Positions 16,290 to 22,537 of a stretch of DNA of 23,579 bases are shown here, piece by piece. Origin of the DNA: an uncultured Oscillospiraceae bacterium (GTDB lineage Bacteria > Bacillota > Clostridia > Oscillospirales > Ruminococcaceae). The notes beneath the pieces are model-generated. The model was not told the DNA's origin and ran no database searches. It saw only the letters and a program-made list of their open reading frames with translations. Position 1 is the stretch's first letter. Each line of letters starts with the position of its first letter. The stretch is from NCBI GenBank assembly GCA_934463345.1, contig CAKSJL010000021.1, positions 1 to 23,579 on the forward strand. The letters run 5' to 3'. The position numbers and the translations under genes are program-made.

Positions 16290-16916
16290 ATGGCAGTTAA
16301 TAACATTGATGAACTTAATGATATGCATGTTGATGTCCTGACTGAGCTTGGAAATATAGGTACGGGCAACGCAGCAACATCACTTGCGGCACTTATTGGT
16401 AAGGAAATTGACATAAGCGTGCCGAGCGTTAAGATACTCGGCTTTAACGAAGTAGCTGAATTTGTAGGCGGTCCTGAAAATATCGTTATGGGAATGCTTA
16501 TTAAAATCGACGGCGATATTGACGGAATGATACTGTATGTATTTGACAATGATTTTATAGAAAATGTTATGAAAGCCTTTTTCAGCAAGAGCTTTACTTC
16601 ATTTGATGAACTGAGTGAAATGGAGATTTCTGCGTTTAACGAAATTGGCAATATAATGGCAAGCGCATACGTCAACGCTCTCGCCAGCATGACAGGTCTT
16701 ACGATAAACATATCAACACCTTCCATGTGTATTGATATGGCAGGAGCAATTTTGAGCGTTCCATCAATTGAATTCGCAAGAGTTGGAAACAAGGTTCTCT
16801 TTATTGACGATTCATTCAGATTTGGCGGATCGTCCGAAAAGGTAAAGAGCAACATGATTCTTGTCCCGGAAATGGAGTCCCTGAATAAATTATTTGCCAT
16901 GCTTGGAGTAATTTAG
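16290..16916 (+). CDS. cheC: CheY-P phosphatase CheC
   Basis: 208 residues, the standard CheC length. Both active-site motifs are intact: D15/E19/N22/P45 (DVLTELGN) and S114/E118/N121/P144 (SAFNEIGN). CheC removes phosphate from CheY-P and forms a complex with CheD that links CheY-P levels to receptor adaptation. It starts 6 nt after cheY with only a weak ribosome site, so it is probably coupled to cheY translation, and it ends 1 nt before cheD. Confidence 0.95.
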   Translation: MAVNNIDELNDMHVDVLTELGNIGTGNAATSLAALIGKEIDISVPSVKILGFNEVAEFVGGPENIVMGMLIKIDGDIDGMILYVFDNDFIENVMKAFFSKSFTSFDELSEMEISAFNEIGNIMASAYVNALASMTGLTINISTPSMCIDMAGAILSVPSIEFARVGNKVLFIDDSFRFGGSSEKVKSNMILVPEMESLNKLFAMLGVI

Positions 16917-16917
16917 A

Positions 16918-17400
16918 ATGCAGAGTGTGATAAATATAGGCATTTCTGATCTGAATATTGCAAAACCGCCGGGAGTTCTTGCAACCTATGCTCTTGGTTC
17001 ATGCATCGGTATATGCCTTCTTGACAGTGCTCATAAAATCGGAGGACTTGCTCATATTATGCTTCCTGACAGCAAGGAAGCGCTGAATCCTTCCGATAAT
17101 TTCAGGCGTTATGCAGACACAGGCATAACGGAACTGATTGAGCTTATGAAAAGAAATGGTGCATCTGTTTCTTCAATGACGGCAAAAATAGCTGGAGGGG
17201 CACAGATGTTTCAGACGAAATTACAGTCATTCAATATCGGTGAGAGAAATACCGCCGCTGTAAAAAAGATTCTGAATCAGTATAGGATCAGACTTATCGC
17301 TGAGGATACAGGTTCAAACTACGGCAGAACGGTTTTTTTTGATGTGTCCACAGGTATTATGCAGGTCAAATCTGTCACAAAGGGCGTTATAAATCTGTAA
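16918..17400 (+). CDS. cheD: Chemoreceptor glutamine deamidase CheD
   Basis: 160 residues. The catalytic triad is visible by comparison with Thermotoga CheD: Thr23, Cys29 (ALGSCIGICLLD) and His46 (GGLAHIMLP). CheD deamidates specific glutamines of chemoreceptors and, when bound by CheC, raises CheC phosphatase activity. The gene follows cheC with a 1-nt gap, so the two partners are made together. A nearby possible substrate is the chemoreceptor at 10459-12528. Confidence 0.95.
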   Translation: MQSVINIGISDLNIAKPPGVLATYALGSCIGICLLDSAHKIGGLAHIMLPDSKEALNPSDNFRRYADTGITELIELMKRNGASVSSMTAKIAGGAQMFQTKLQSFNIGERNTAAVKKILNQYRIRLIAEDTGSNYGRTVFFDVSTGIMQVKSVTKGVINL

Positions 17401-17416
17401 AGCGCTTAATATAAAC

Positions 17417-17451
17417 GGGATTCACTCTTTTATAAGGGTGTTCCCTGTCTT
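17417..17451 (+). terminator. Probable terminator of the fliM-cheD operon
   Basis: An imperfect hairpin (GGGA...CACTC with GGGTG...TCCC, 17417-17445) with loop TTTTATAA, followed by TGTCTTTATTTTATT. Moderately stable and correctly placed 16 nt after the cheD stop. Confidence 0.6.
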
Positions 17452-17536
17452 TATTTTATTGCTGAAAGCGTTTTGTACAATCTGCAGAAAATTATGGCTG
17501 AATTTTTTATAAAACAATAATTGTTCAGCATTTCTC

Positions 17537-17565
17537 TTGATTTTTTTGATGAGTTATGGTATAAT
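17537..17565 (+). promoter_or_regulatory. Promoter of tRNA-Ser
   Basis: TTGATT (17537-17542), a 17-nt spacer and TATAAT (17560-17565), with TG before the -10. The predicted start lies about 3 nt before the mature tRNA 5' end. Confidence 0.85.
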
Positions 17566-17574
17566 ATTTTGTAT

Positions 17575-17663
17575 GGAGTGGTATCGAAGTGGTCATAACG
17601 GACATGACTCGAAATCATGATGCCCCTTGAGGGACGTGGGTTCGAATCCCACCCACTCCGCCA
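17575..17663 (+). tRNA. tRNA-Ser (anticodon CGA)
   Basis: 89 nt with encoded CCA. The acceptor stem GGAGTGG pairs with CCACTCC, followed by the discriminator G and CCA (17661-17663). The anticodon arm is CATGA-CTCGAAA-TCATG, giving anticodon CGA, which reads UCG. A long variable arm (GCCCCTTGAGGGA region) marks a class II tRNA, and the T arm is GTGGG-TTCGAAT-CCCAC. It has its own promoter and terminator. Confidence 0.97.
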
Positions 17664-17674
17664 GATTTGCTATT

Positions 17675-17705
17675 CGGGTTTTCTTACGGAAAACCCGTTT
17701 TTCTT
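17675..17705 (+). terminator. Terminator of tRNA-Ser
   Basis: A perfect 9-bp stem (CGGGTTTTC 17675-17683; GAAAACCCG 17689-17697), a 5-nt loop, then TTTTTCTTT. It lies 11 nt after the tRNA. Confidence 0.92.
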
Positions 17706-17723
17706 TAAAAGGAGCTAACTATA

Positions 17724-18350
17724 ATGGGATTGTTTGGACTGTTCAAGAAAAAAACAAATTACTTTGATAAAAATATTTCTCCCAGATGCTCTTACTGTGA
17801 GCATGGTAAACCCGCTAAAAGTGAAGGGAAGATCCTGTGTCCGAGATGTGGAATCGTAGACGAGGATTTCAGCTGCAAAAAGTTCACCTACTCACCTTTC
17901 AAGCGTATTCCAGAAAAGGAACACCCTCCGGTTACAGCTCAGCCTGTTGTCAGTGAAGCTCCTGCTAAAACATCCGTCACGAAAAAAGCTGAAAATGTTT
18001 CAACAGTGGATGCAACGGCTGTTGAAAAATCAGAACTAAAGCAGCCTGTTCAGCCTGAACAGATTAAGGAAATTCACACAACTGAAAAAAAGGACGAAGA
18101 AAAAGCTGATATCCCGACTGTTTCAAATATTGAAAATTATGTTGCACCCAAGGAAATACATCTTCCTGATGTGTCAGAAAACAATATTGTGTCCATACAT
18201 AACACACCGGAAGAACGTCACAGTGAGGAATATCTGAAAACCGTAAATTCTGCGGATATAGCTGAGATAAAGCTTCCGGCGGCAGCAGCCCATAAGCTTC
18301 CGGACGATACCCGAATTGCAGTTTTAAACGAGATGGGAGAAAAACAGTAA
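17724..18350 (+). CDS. Cysteine-cluster protein of unknown function
   Basis: 208 residues. The N-terminus has a probable zinc-ribbon: Cys22, Cys25 (CSYC), Cys39, Cys42 (CPRC), plus Cys51, followed by FTYSPFKRIPEK. Small Clostridia proteins with this Cys pattern and a closing Tyr-x-Pro-x-Lys-Arg are common, but I know no function for them. Residues 65-150 are low-complexity, rich in Lys, Glu, Pro, Val and Thr, and likely disordered. The last 60 residues may form a short ordered region (EIKLPAAAAHKLPDD). AAAGGAG precedes the ATG. No membrane segment. A structural zinc site and an adaptor role are guesses. A strong hairpin follows. Confidence 0.85.
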   Translation: MGLFGLFKKKTNYFDKNISPRCSYCEHGKPAKSEGKILCPRCGIVDEDFSCKKFTYSPFKRIPEKEHPPVTAQPVVSEAPAKTSVTKKAENVSTVDATAVEKSELKQPVQPEQIKEIHTTEKKDEEKADIPTVSNIENYVAPKEIHLPDVSENNIVSIHNTPEERHSEEYLKTVNSADIAEIKLPAAAAHKLPDDTRIAVLNEMGEKQ

Positions 18351-18359
18351 TTAACAAAC

Positions 18360-18402
18360 AAAAAGTTTCACCGGTTATTCTGATAACAGGTGAAACTTTT
18401 TT
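18360..18402. terminator. Strong terminator, probably bidirectional
   Basis: AAAAAGTTTCACC (18360-18372) pairs with GGTGAAACTTTTT (18389-18401), and an inner GTTAT/ATAAC stem extends it after one mismatch. T-runs exist in both directions, and convergent genes end on both sides (18350 and 18429). Confidence 0.9.
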
Positions 18403-18428
18403 GCTCGCTATTACAAAGATAATACAAA

Positions 18429-18983
18429 TTACTGCATAATTATATTACTCTTTTCAGCCTCAAAGCGTTCTGCTCCGTATTTGCAAATAAGTGACATTAT
18501 AATGAACATAACTCCAAGCATTATCGAACCATTGTGCTCAAAACTATACTCCGAAACATTTTTAAGTACATTTGCAAATATCTCATATACGATCTGACAG
18601 ACGATCTCTGTTCCAACTGGAATACATATTACAAGTATTCCAAGACGTTTAAGTTCTTTAGCACCATCGGCATTAAACGGAGTGCCATCAGCAATCTCAC
18701 GCTTAAAATAATGCTCTGAAAATTTAGACAGCACAGCTTCTCCGATACACATTATAGTACCTACAGTGATTGAAGCGTAAATAGTTCCAAGGCTTATGTC
18801 TGCTTTATCCTGAATAAAGCTTTCAAATGTAACGCCGCCGAGCTTCACAGTTTCCGCACCTGCTGCAAGACTGATAATTCCAGCAATTCCAAGACAAAAT
18901 CCCACTATGCTGAAAATAAAAACAATTTTGCTGAATACTCTGCCTATTTTCGCAAGCGTCTGAATAGTTCCAAGTGTTTTCAT
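18429..18983 (-). CDS. DUF2975-like four-helix membrane protein
   Basis: 184 residues with four hydrophobic segments (about 18-42, 65-85, 112-132 and 152-168). Between segments 2 and 3 is EIADGTPFNADGAKELKRLGILV, the Pro-Phe plus Leu-Lys pattern seen in DUF2975 proteins. Function is unknown. DUF2975 genes are often followed by a small Xre-type regulator; none is present here. GAGGAG lies about 10 nt before the ATG, and the gene has a consensus promoter of its own. The assignment to DUF2975 is from pattern memory, while the membrane topology is clear. Confidence 0.75.
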   Translation of the reverse strand: MKTLGTIQTLAKIGRVFSKIVFIFSIVGFCLGIAGIISLAAGAETVKLGGVTFESFIQDKADISLGTIYASITVGTIMCIGEAVLSKFSEHYFKREIADGTPFNADGAKELKRLGILVICIPVGTEIVCQIVYEIFANVLKNVSEYSFEHNGSIMLGVMFIIMSLICKYGAERFEAEKSNIIMQ

Positions 18984-19027
18984 AATTTTAAACTCCTCAT
19001 ATATTTTTATTTAAATCACTCGATATG

Positions 19028-19077
19028 AATCACATGATTTATATTAATATTATAAACCCTATTCGTCCATTTGTCAA
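19028..19077 (-). promoter_or_regulatory. Consensus promoter of the DUF2975 gene with operator-like repeat
   Basis: Minus strand TTGACA (19072-19077), 17-nt spacer, TATAAT (19049-19054): a perfect consensus. An inverted repeat AATCA-n2-TGATT (19028-19039) lies just after the predicted start site (about 19042), where a repressor could block transcription. Confidence 0.8.
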
Positions 19078-19084
19078 TAGAATA

Positions 19085-19240
19085 TTAGAGTGTGTTCACA
19101 CAAAATGCTTGTACAGATTTTCTACGCAAACAAGGCAAAAATTCGCAGGCATATTTACGACTGGCAAGAATTTTTAACGCTGTTGGCGTGAAATTATATC
19201 GAAAAGACGCGCATTTCATTTTTATGTAAACATGTTCTAA
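19085..19240. mobile_element. MITE-like element, 156 bp
   Basis: Imperfect terminal inverted repeats of about 23 bp: TTAGA-n3-TGTT-n-ACA...ATG at 19085-19107 and the complement at 19217-19240. The interior has no reading frame but contains internal inverted segments (AAAATTC/GAATTTT). No clear target-site duplication can be read. It lies only 8 bp from the DUF2975 -35 box. I believe similar sequences are interspersed in Ruminococcus genomes, but this needs a search. Confidence 0.6.
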
Positions 19241-19251
19241 TTTTTCAGTAC

Positions 19252-19364
19252 AAAACAAAAAGCTCCCATACGGGAGCCTTTTGCCATGATATAGGGATTA
19301 TTGGGGATTTTTAATTTAACGCTGGGGTAAACGTTAAATTGAAGACATACTCATTAATGAGTAT
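19252..19364 (-). ncRNA. Candidate structured C-rich small RNA
   Basis: Reading the minus strand from a predicted start near 19364: a 5' hairpin from a 26-bp perfect palindrome (19343-19368), then a second hairpin with a 9-bp stem (19313-19321 with 19332-19340) and loop TTTACCCCAG, then an unpaired linker with CCCC and CCC, then a GGCTCCC/GGGAGC terminator (19262-19278) followed by TTTTTGTTTTG. A TATAAT (19371-19376) with two TTCACA repeats upstream supplies a promoter. The C-rich unpaired sites resemble those of Gram-positive sRNAs that pair with Shine-Dalgarno sequences. Alternatively this is simply the 3' UTR of the kinase mRNA. Confidence 0.5.
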
Positions 19365-19370
19365 GTCTGT

Positions 19371-19402
19371 ATTATATTGCTCATGTGTGAAATCTTTGTG
19401 AA
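19371..19402 (-). promoter_or_regulatory. Putative regulator-dependent promoter below the kinase gene
   Basis: Minus strand TTCACA (19397-19402), AAGAT, TTCACA (19386-19391), 9 nt, TATAAT (19371-19376). There is no recognisable -35 box; the direct repeats with 11-bp period occupy that place, as at activator-dependent promoters of OmpR-family regulators. Confidence 0.55.
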
Positions 19403-19433
19403 AACAACTTGAAAGAAAGCCGAAATCGTTTTT

Positions 19434-20903
19434 TTACAAATTTTTATCTTTTTCGTCATTCTCCTTGGGTTCACCGCCGACTATATCACTGATCTCAAAC
19501 CAGAATGTCGAGCCTTTTCCCAAAACGCTGTACACGCCGAAATTATAGCCATGCTTTTTGAGTATTGCCTTGACAATGGAAAGTCCAAGACCTGTTCCGA
19601 CAACCTCACGCTTATGGTTCTCAGACCGATAGTACTTATCGAATATAAGGCTTATCTTATCCTGTGAGATTCCGTCTCCAGTATCTGAAACCTCAATTCT
19701 GACGCAGTCAGGCTTGTTTATCTGGCGTACAAATACCTGCTTGTCATCGCCTGTATAATTTATCGCATTATTTATCAGATTGTAAATTACCTGCTGTATC
19801 TTTATAACGTCACAGCTTACTATTATATCCTTGTCCGGCTGGAAATGAATGTGATAATCAGACTGCTTTGATATACCCTTGTACCTTGCTATGATTCCAT
19901 CCATAACCTCTGTAATGCTGAACTCGCTGTAGTTAAGCTTCTGACTTCCGTCCTCAAGCTTGGAGAGATCAAGAATATCATTTACAAGCTGTGCAAGCCT
20001 GTCTGTTTCATCAATTATAATTTCAAGATGTTCGTTTCTCTTCTGCGGATTATCCCCGGAAAGATCACGAATCATCTCAGCATAAGCTTTAAGCATTGTA
20101 AGCGGCGTTCTCAGGTCATGCGACACATTAGCTATAAGATCACGCTGCATAGCGTCCACCCTGGATATTTCCTGACCGGCATATGTAAGGGTACTTGCAA
20201 GCTGCTGTATCTCAAGATAGCCGCCGCCCTCAAATTTCGTGTCATACTTACCTGCTGCAAGCTGTTCTGCCGATTTGGTTATGCGTGAAATCGGGTCAGA
20301 AATTCTTCTTGCCATAAAGAAAGCAATTACAAGACCAAGCGCCAGAAGATAGAATGTAATTATAATAAGCTGTTTCTTTATGATTGACGCAGTTGAACCG
20401 ACAGGTACAAGCGGAGTATTGATAAGAAGATAACCGTCAGGATCATTGTGACTGCCAATTGTTGAAACCATAATAAGGGTATCACTATTTATGGTATTAT
20501 TGAATTCCTTAAAATAAACAGTATTTTTATCGCTTTCCTTGAGCTTCTGAATAAATTTGTAGCTCATATTGTTCGGACCATGAATAAGGCAGGTTCTGCC
20601 CATTACATCCTTTGAATAAAGCGTTCTGTTGAATTTATCAGTTATTTCTATGCACAGATCATTGTTTATGGCAATATCAGTTAGCATTTCACTGTAATCA
20701 TCATCACCATAATGATCAATTATAGTTGCTGCTTTTTGCTTTACATCACTGATTTTCATTCCCTCATAGAAGTTTTCAAGAAATACGATCTGGAAAAACC
20801 ACAGAAGAATGAATACAACAGCAGTAAAAAGCATGAAATACTGCCATATCTTAAATTTAAGACTTACATATCTGTGCTTTTTTTTAGCCCTGTACATATT
20901 CAA
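19434..20903 (-). CDS. Sensor histidine kinase (HAMP, HisKA, HATPase)
   Basis: 489 residues from a TTG at 20903, which has GGGG 7 nt upstream; an ATG at 20897 is an alternative. TM1 (about 20-42), an extracytoplasmic sensor of about 135 residues, TM2 (about 178-198), HAMP (about 198-250), HisKA with phosphoacceptor His262 (NVSHDLRTPL), N box NLINNA (375-380), G1 DTGDGI (407-412), F box FDKYYR (421-426) and G2 GTGLGL (436-441). All catalytic motifs are intact and there is no PAS domain. The signal is unknown. The start overlaps the regulator's stop by 20 nt, so the pair is translationally coupled. A Pho-type or cell-envelope sensor is possible. Confidence 0.94.
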   Translation of the reverse strand: MNMYRAKKKHRYVSLKFKIWQYFMLFTAVVFILLWFFQIVFLENFYEGMKISDVKQKAATIIDHYGDDDYSEMLTDIAINNDLCIEITDKFNRTLYSKDVMGRTCLIHGPNNMSYKFIQKLKESDKNTVYFKEFNNTINSDTLIMVSTIGSHNDPDGYLLINTPLVPVGSTASIIKKQLIIITFYLLALGLVIAFFMARRISDPISRITKSAEQLAAGKYDTKFEGGGYLEIQQLASTLTYAGQEISRVDAMQRDLIANVSHDLRTPLTMLKAYAEMIRDLSGDNPQKRNEHLEIIIDETDRLAQLVNDILDLSKLEDGSQKLNYSEFSITEVMDGIIARYKGISKQSDYHIHFQPDKDIIVSCDVIKIQQVIYNLINNAINYTGDDKQVFVRQINKPDCVRIEVSDTGDGISQDKISLIFDKYYRSENHKREVVGTGLGLSIVKAILKKHGYNFGVYSVLGKGSTFWFEISDIVGGEPKENDEKDKNL

Positions 20904-21564
20904 ACTTATACCCCATTCCTCTAAGAGTTACAATAAATTTCCTGTATGGGCCAAGGCTGTTTCTGAGCATTTTAATGTGTGTATCAACTGTTCTGTCGTC
21001 ACCGAAAAAGTCATAGCCCCAGACCTCTTCAAGAAGCTTGTCTCTTGTAAGTGCGAGGTTTTTGTTTCTGACAAGGTAAAACAGCAGATCATATTCCTTA
21101 GGCGTCATTGAAACCTTTCCGCCGTCAACATATACTTCTCTTCCGGCAATATCAATTTCAAGTCCTTCAAATTTAAGCTTTTCCGGAATTGCTGCCGCAC
21201 CGCTGATGTTCCTCTTTATAACCGCCTTGATTCTCGCCATAAGCTCCTTCGGAGAAAACGGCTTTACAACGTAATCGTCAATTCCAAGCTCAAAGCCGAA
21301 AAGCTTGTCATACTCCTCACCTCTTGCTGAAAGCATGATAACCGGTATCGACTTATATTTTTTTATTTCCTTGCAGGTTGAAAATCCGTCGAGTTTCGGC
21401 ATCATGATATCCATTACTATAAGATCGTAATCGTTGTTTTTAACAAGATCAACCGCTTCCATACCGTTTGCAGCCTCCTCGACCTCATAACCCTCAAATT
21501 CAGCATATTCTCTTACAACTCTTCTGATATTCGCCTCATCATCAACAACTAAAATCTTACTCAT
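20884..21564 (-). CDS. OmpR/PhoB-family response regulator
   Basis: 226 residues. The receiver domain (1-118) has Asp8/Asp9, phosphoacceptor Asp52 (LIVMDIMMP), Ser79 and Lys101 (VVKPFSP). The winged-helix DNA-binding domain (about 130-224) has the typical MTPKEYDLLFYLVRNKN, the recognition helix DDRTVDTHIKMLRNSLG and the wing GMGYKF. ATG preceded by AGGAGG. First gene of the operon with the kinase. Its promoter carries direct TTCACA repeats of the kind bound by this family, suggesting autoregulation. Confidence 0.95.
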   Translation of the reverse strand: MSKILVVDDEANIRRVVREYAEFEGYEVEEAANGMEAVDLVKNNDYDLIVMDIMMPKLDGFSTCKEIKKYKSIPVIMLSARGEEYDKLFGFELGIDDYVVKPFSPKELMARIKAVIKRNISGAAAIPEKLKFEGLEIDIAGREVYVDGGKVSMTPKEYDLLFYLVRNKNLALTRDKLLEEVWGYDFFGDDRTVDTHIKMLRNSLGPYRKFIVTLRGMGYKFEYVQG

Positions 21565-21583
21565 TATTGACCTCCTGTATTTT

Positions 21584-21620
21584 AAGGCAATACCGCATAA
21601 TCTTTGTGCGGTGTTGCTTT
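21584..21620. repeat. Palindromic repeat in the regulator 5' leader
   Basis: AAGGCAATACCGCAT (21584-21598) is identical to 4939-4953. It pairs, through two G-T pairs, with GTGCGGTGTTGCTTT (21606-21620). It lies 20-56 nt upstream of the regulator start, within its transcribed leader. Confidence 0.7.
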
Positions 21621-21670
21621 AAGCCTGTTTTTACGAATTATGTTATCAAACACTCATATATTTAAATATA

Positions 21671-21702
21671 AGTATAATATATCAATGTGAATATTTTGTG
21701 AA
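21671..21702 (-). promoter_or_regulatory. Regulator promoter with TTCACA direct repeats
   Basis: Minus strand TTCACA (21697-21702), AAATA, TTCACA (21686-21691), 9 nt, TATACT (21671-21676). The spacing is identical to the element at 19371-19402. The 6+5 arrangement resembles the PhoP (TTAACA) and WalR (TGTWAH, opposite strand) boxes of Bacillus. Confidence 0.6.
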
Positions 21703-21831
21703 AGCAAAAGAATAATTACAGCAATTATAAGAAAAACAATCGCAAAATGCAGTGTACTTCATAATTATAAGTAGTACATAATAAAGAAAATAAATATCAA
21801 AAAAAATTATGCAATTTGTCTTAAAATATAC

Positions 21832-21860
21832 TTGAAATTTAAAAACCAATGTGATATAAT
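21832..21860 (+). promoter_or_regulatory. SigA-type promoter of hpf
   Basis: TTGAAA (21832-21837), 17-nt spacer, TATAAT (21855-21860), with TG before the -10. About 49 nt upstream of the start. The 344-bp gap 21565-21908 otherwise holds the regulator promoter and AT-rich sequence. Confidence 0.85.
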
Positions 21861-21908
21861 AGAGTTACAAAATAACCGGTGACCAAGCCGGCTAAGGAGG
21901 AATAAACA

Positions 21909-22436
21909 GTGAAAGTAACTATTACAGCAAGAAAAATGCAGGTTCCGCAGTCATTCCCTGAGTATGCGGAAAAAAGACTTGACTCAAAACTAAGTAAATT
22001 TTTTGGTGATGAAGCAGACGCAAAGATTACAATGACCGAACATAAGGATCAGATTATTCTGGAGCTTACTGTAAGGTATAACAATATGATCTTTCGTGCT
22101 GAGAGAGCAGCTGAAGACAAGAACGATGCTCTGGACAACACGATTGATAAAATCATTCGTCAGATAAGAAAGAACAAGACGAAAATTGAAAAGCGTCTTA
22201 AGGATACGGCTTTCAAGGATGCAAATTCTGATTTTGCGGACGAACAGGTTGATTATGAGGTTATAAAGCATAAGACATTTGTTATGCGTCCTATGAACAT
22301 CGACGAAGCAATTCTCCAGATGAACATGCTCGGACATTCATTCTTTATGTTCTGTAATGCACAGACAGGCGGAACGAACGTTGTTTACAGAAGAGATGAC
22401 GGAGATTATGCGGTTTTAGAGCCAACGCTTGAATAA
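21909..22436 (+). CDS. hpf: Ribosome hibernation promoting factor, long form
   Basis: 175 residues from a GTG start with AGGAGG 8 nt upstream. The N-terminal S30AE/RaiA domain (1-100) binds the 30S decoding centre: MKVTITARKMQVPQSFPEYA, then the helix with NDALDNTIDKIIRQI. The C-terminal domain (about 117-175; KHKTFVMRPMNIDEAILQM...NVVYRRDDGDYAVLEP) dimerises to join two 70S ribosomes into 100S particles in stationary phase. The two-domain layout is standard for Firmicutes. It is monocistronic. Confidence 0.96.
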   Translation: MKVTITARKMQVPQSFPEYAEKRLDSKLSKFFGDEADAKITMTEHKDQIILELTVRYNNMIFRAERAAEDKNDALDNTIDKIIRQIRKNKTKIEKRLKDTAFKDANSDFADEQVDYEVIKHKTFVMRPMNIDEAILQMNMLGHSFFMFCNAQTGGTNVVYRRDDGDYAVLEPTLE

Positions 22437-22445
22437 TATAAAGCA

Positions 22446-22475
22446 GGGATGCCCTTTTTGAAATGCTCCCCTTTT
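22446..22475 (+). terminator. Weak terminator after hpf
   Basis: GGGA-(T)-GC (22446-22452) pairs with GCTCCC (22465-22470), followed by CTTTT. Short stem with a one-base bulge, 10 nt after the hpf stop. Confidence 0.45.
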
Positions 22476-22537
22476 GTTAGACAATGTGGTATAATAAAAA
22501 TATACCGGAATTGAAACTAACGAAAGGGGGCATTTTT

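Noticed and set aside
16175..16900. Minus-strand 241-residue frame opposite cheC
   Set aside because: Antisense of CheC codons; both CheC active-site motifs on the plus strand show which strand is coding.
17575..17663. tRNA-Ser as an integration site for a mobile island
   Set aside because: No integrase, and no duplicated tRNA 3' end was noticed downstream in the window.
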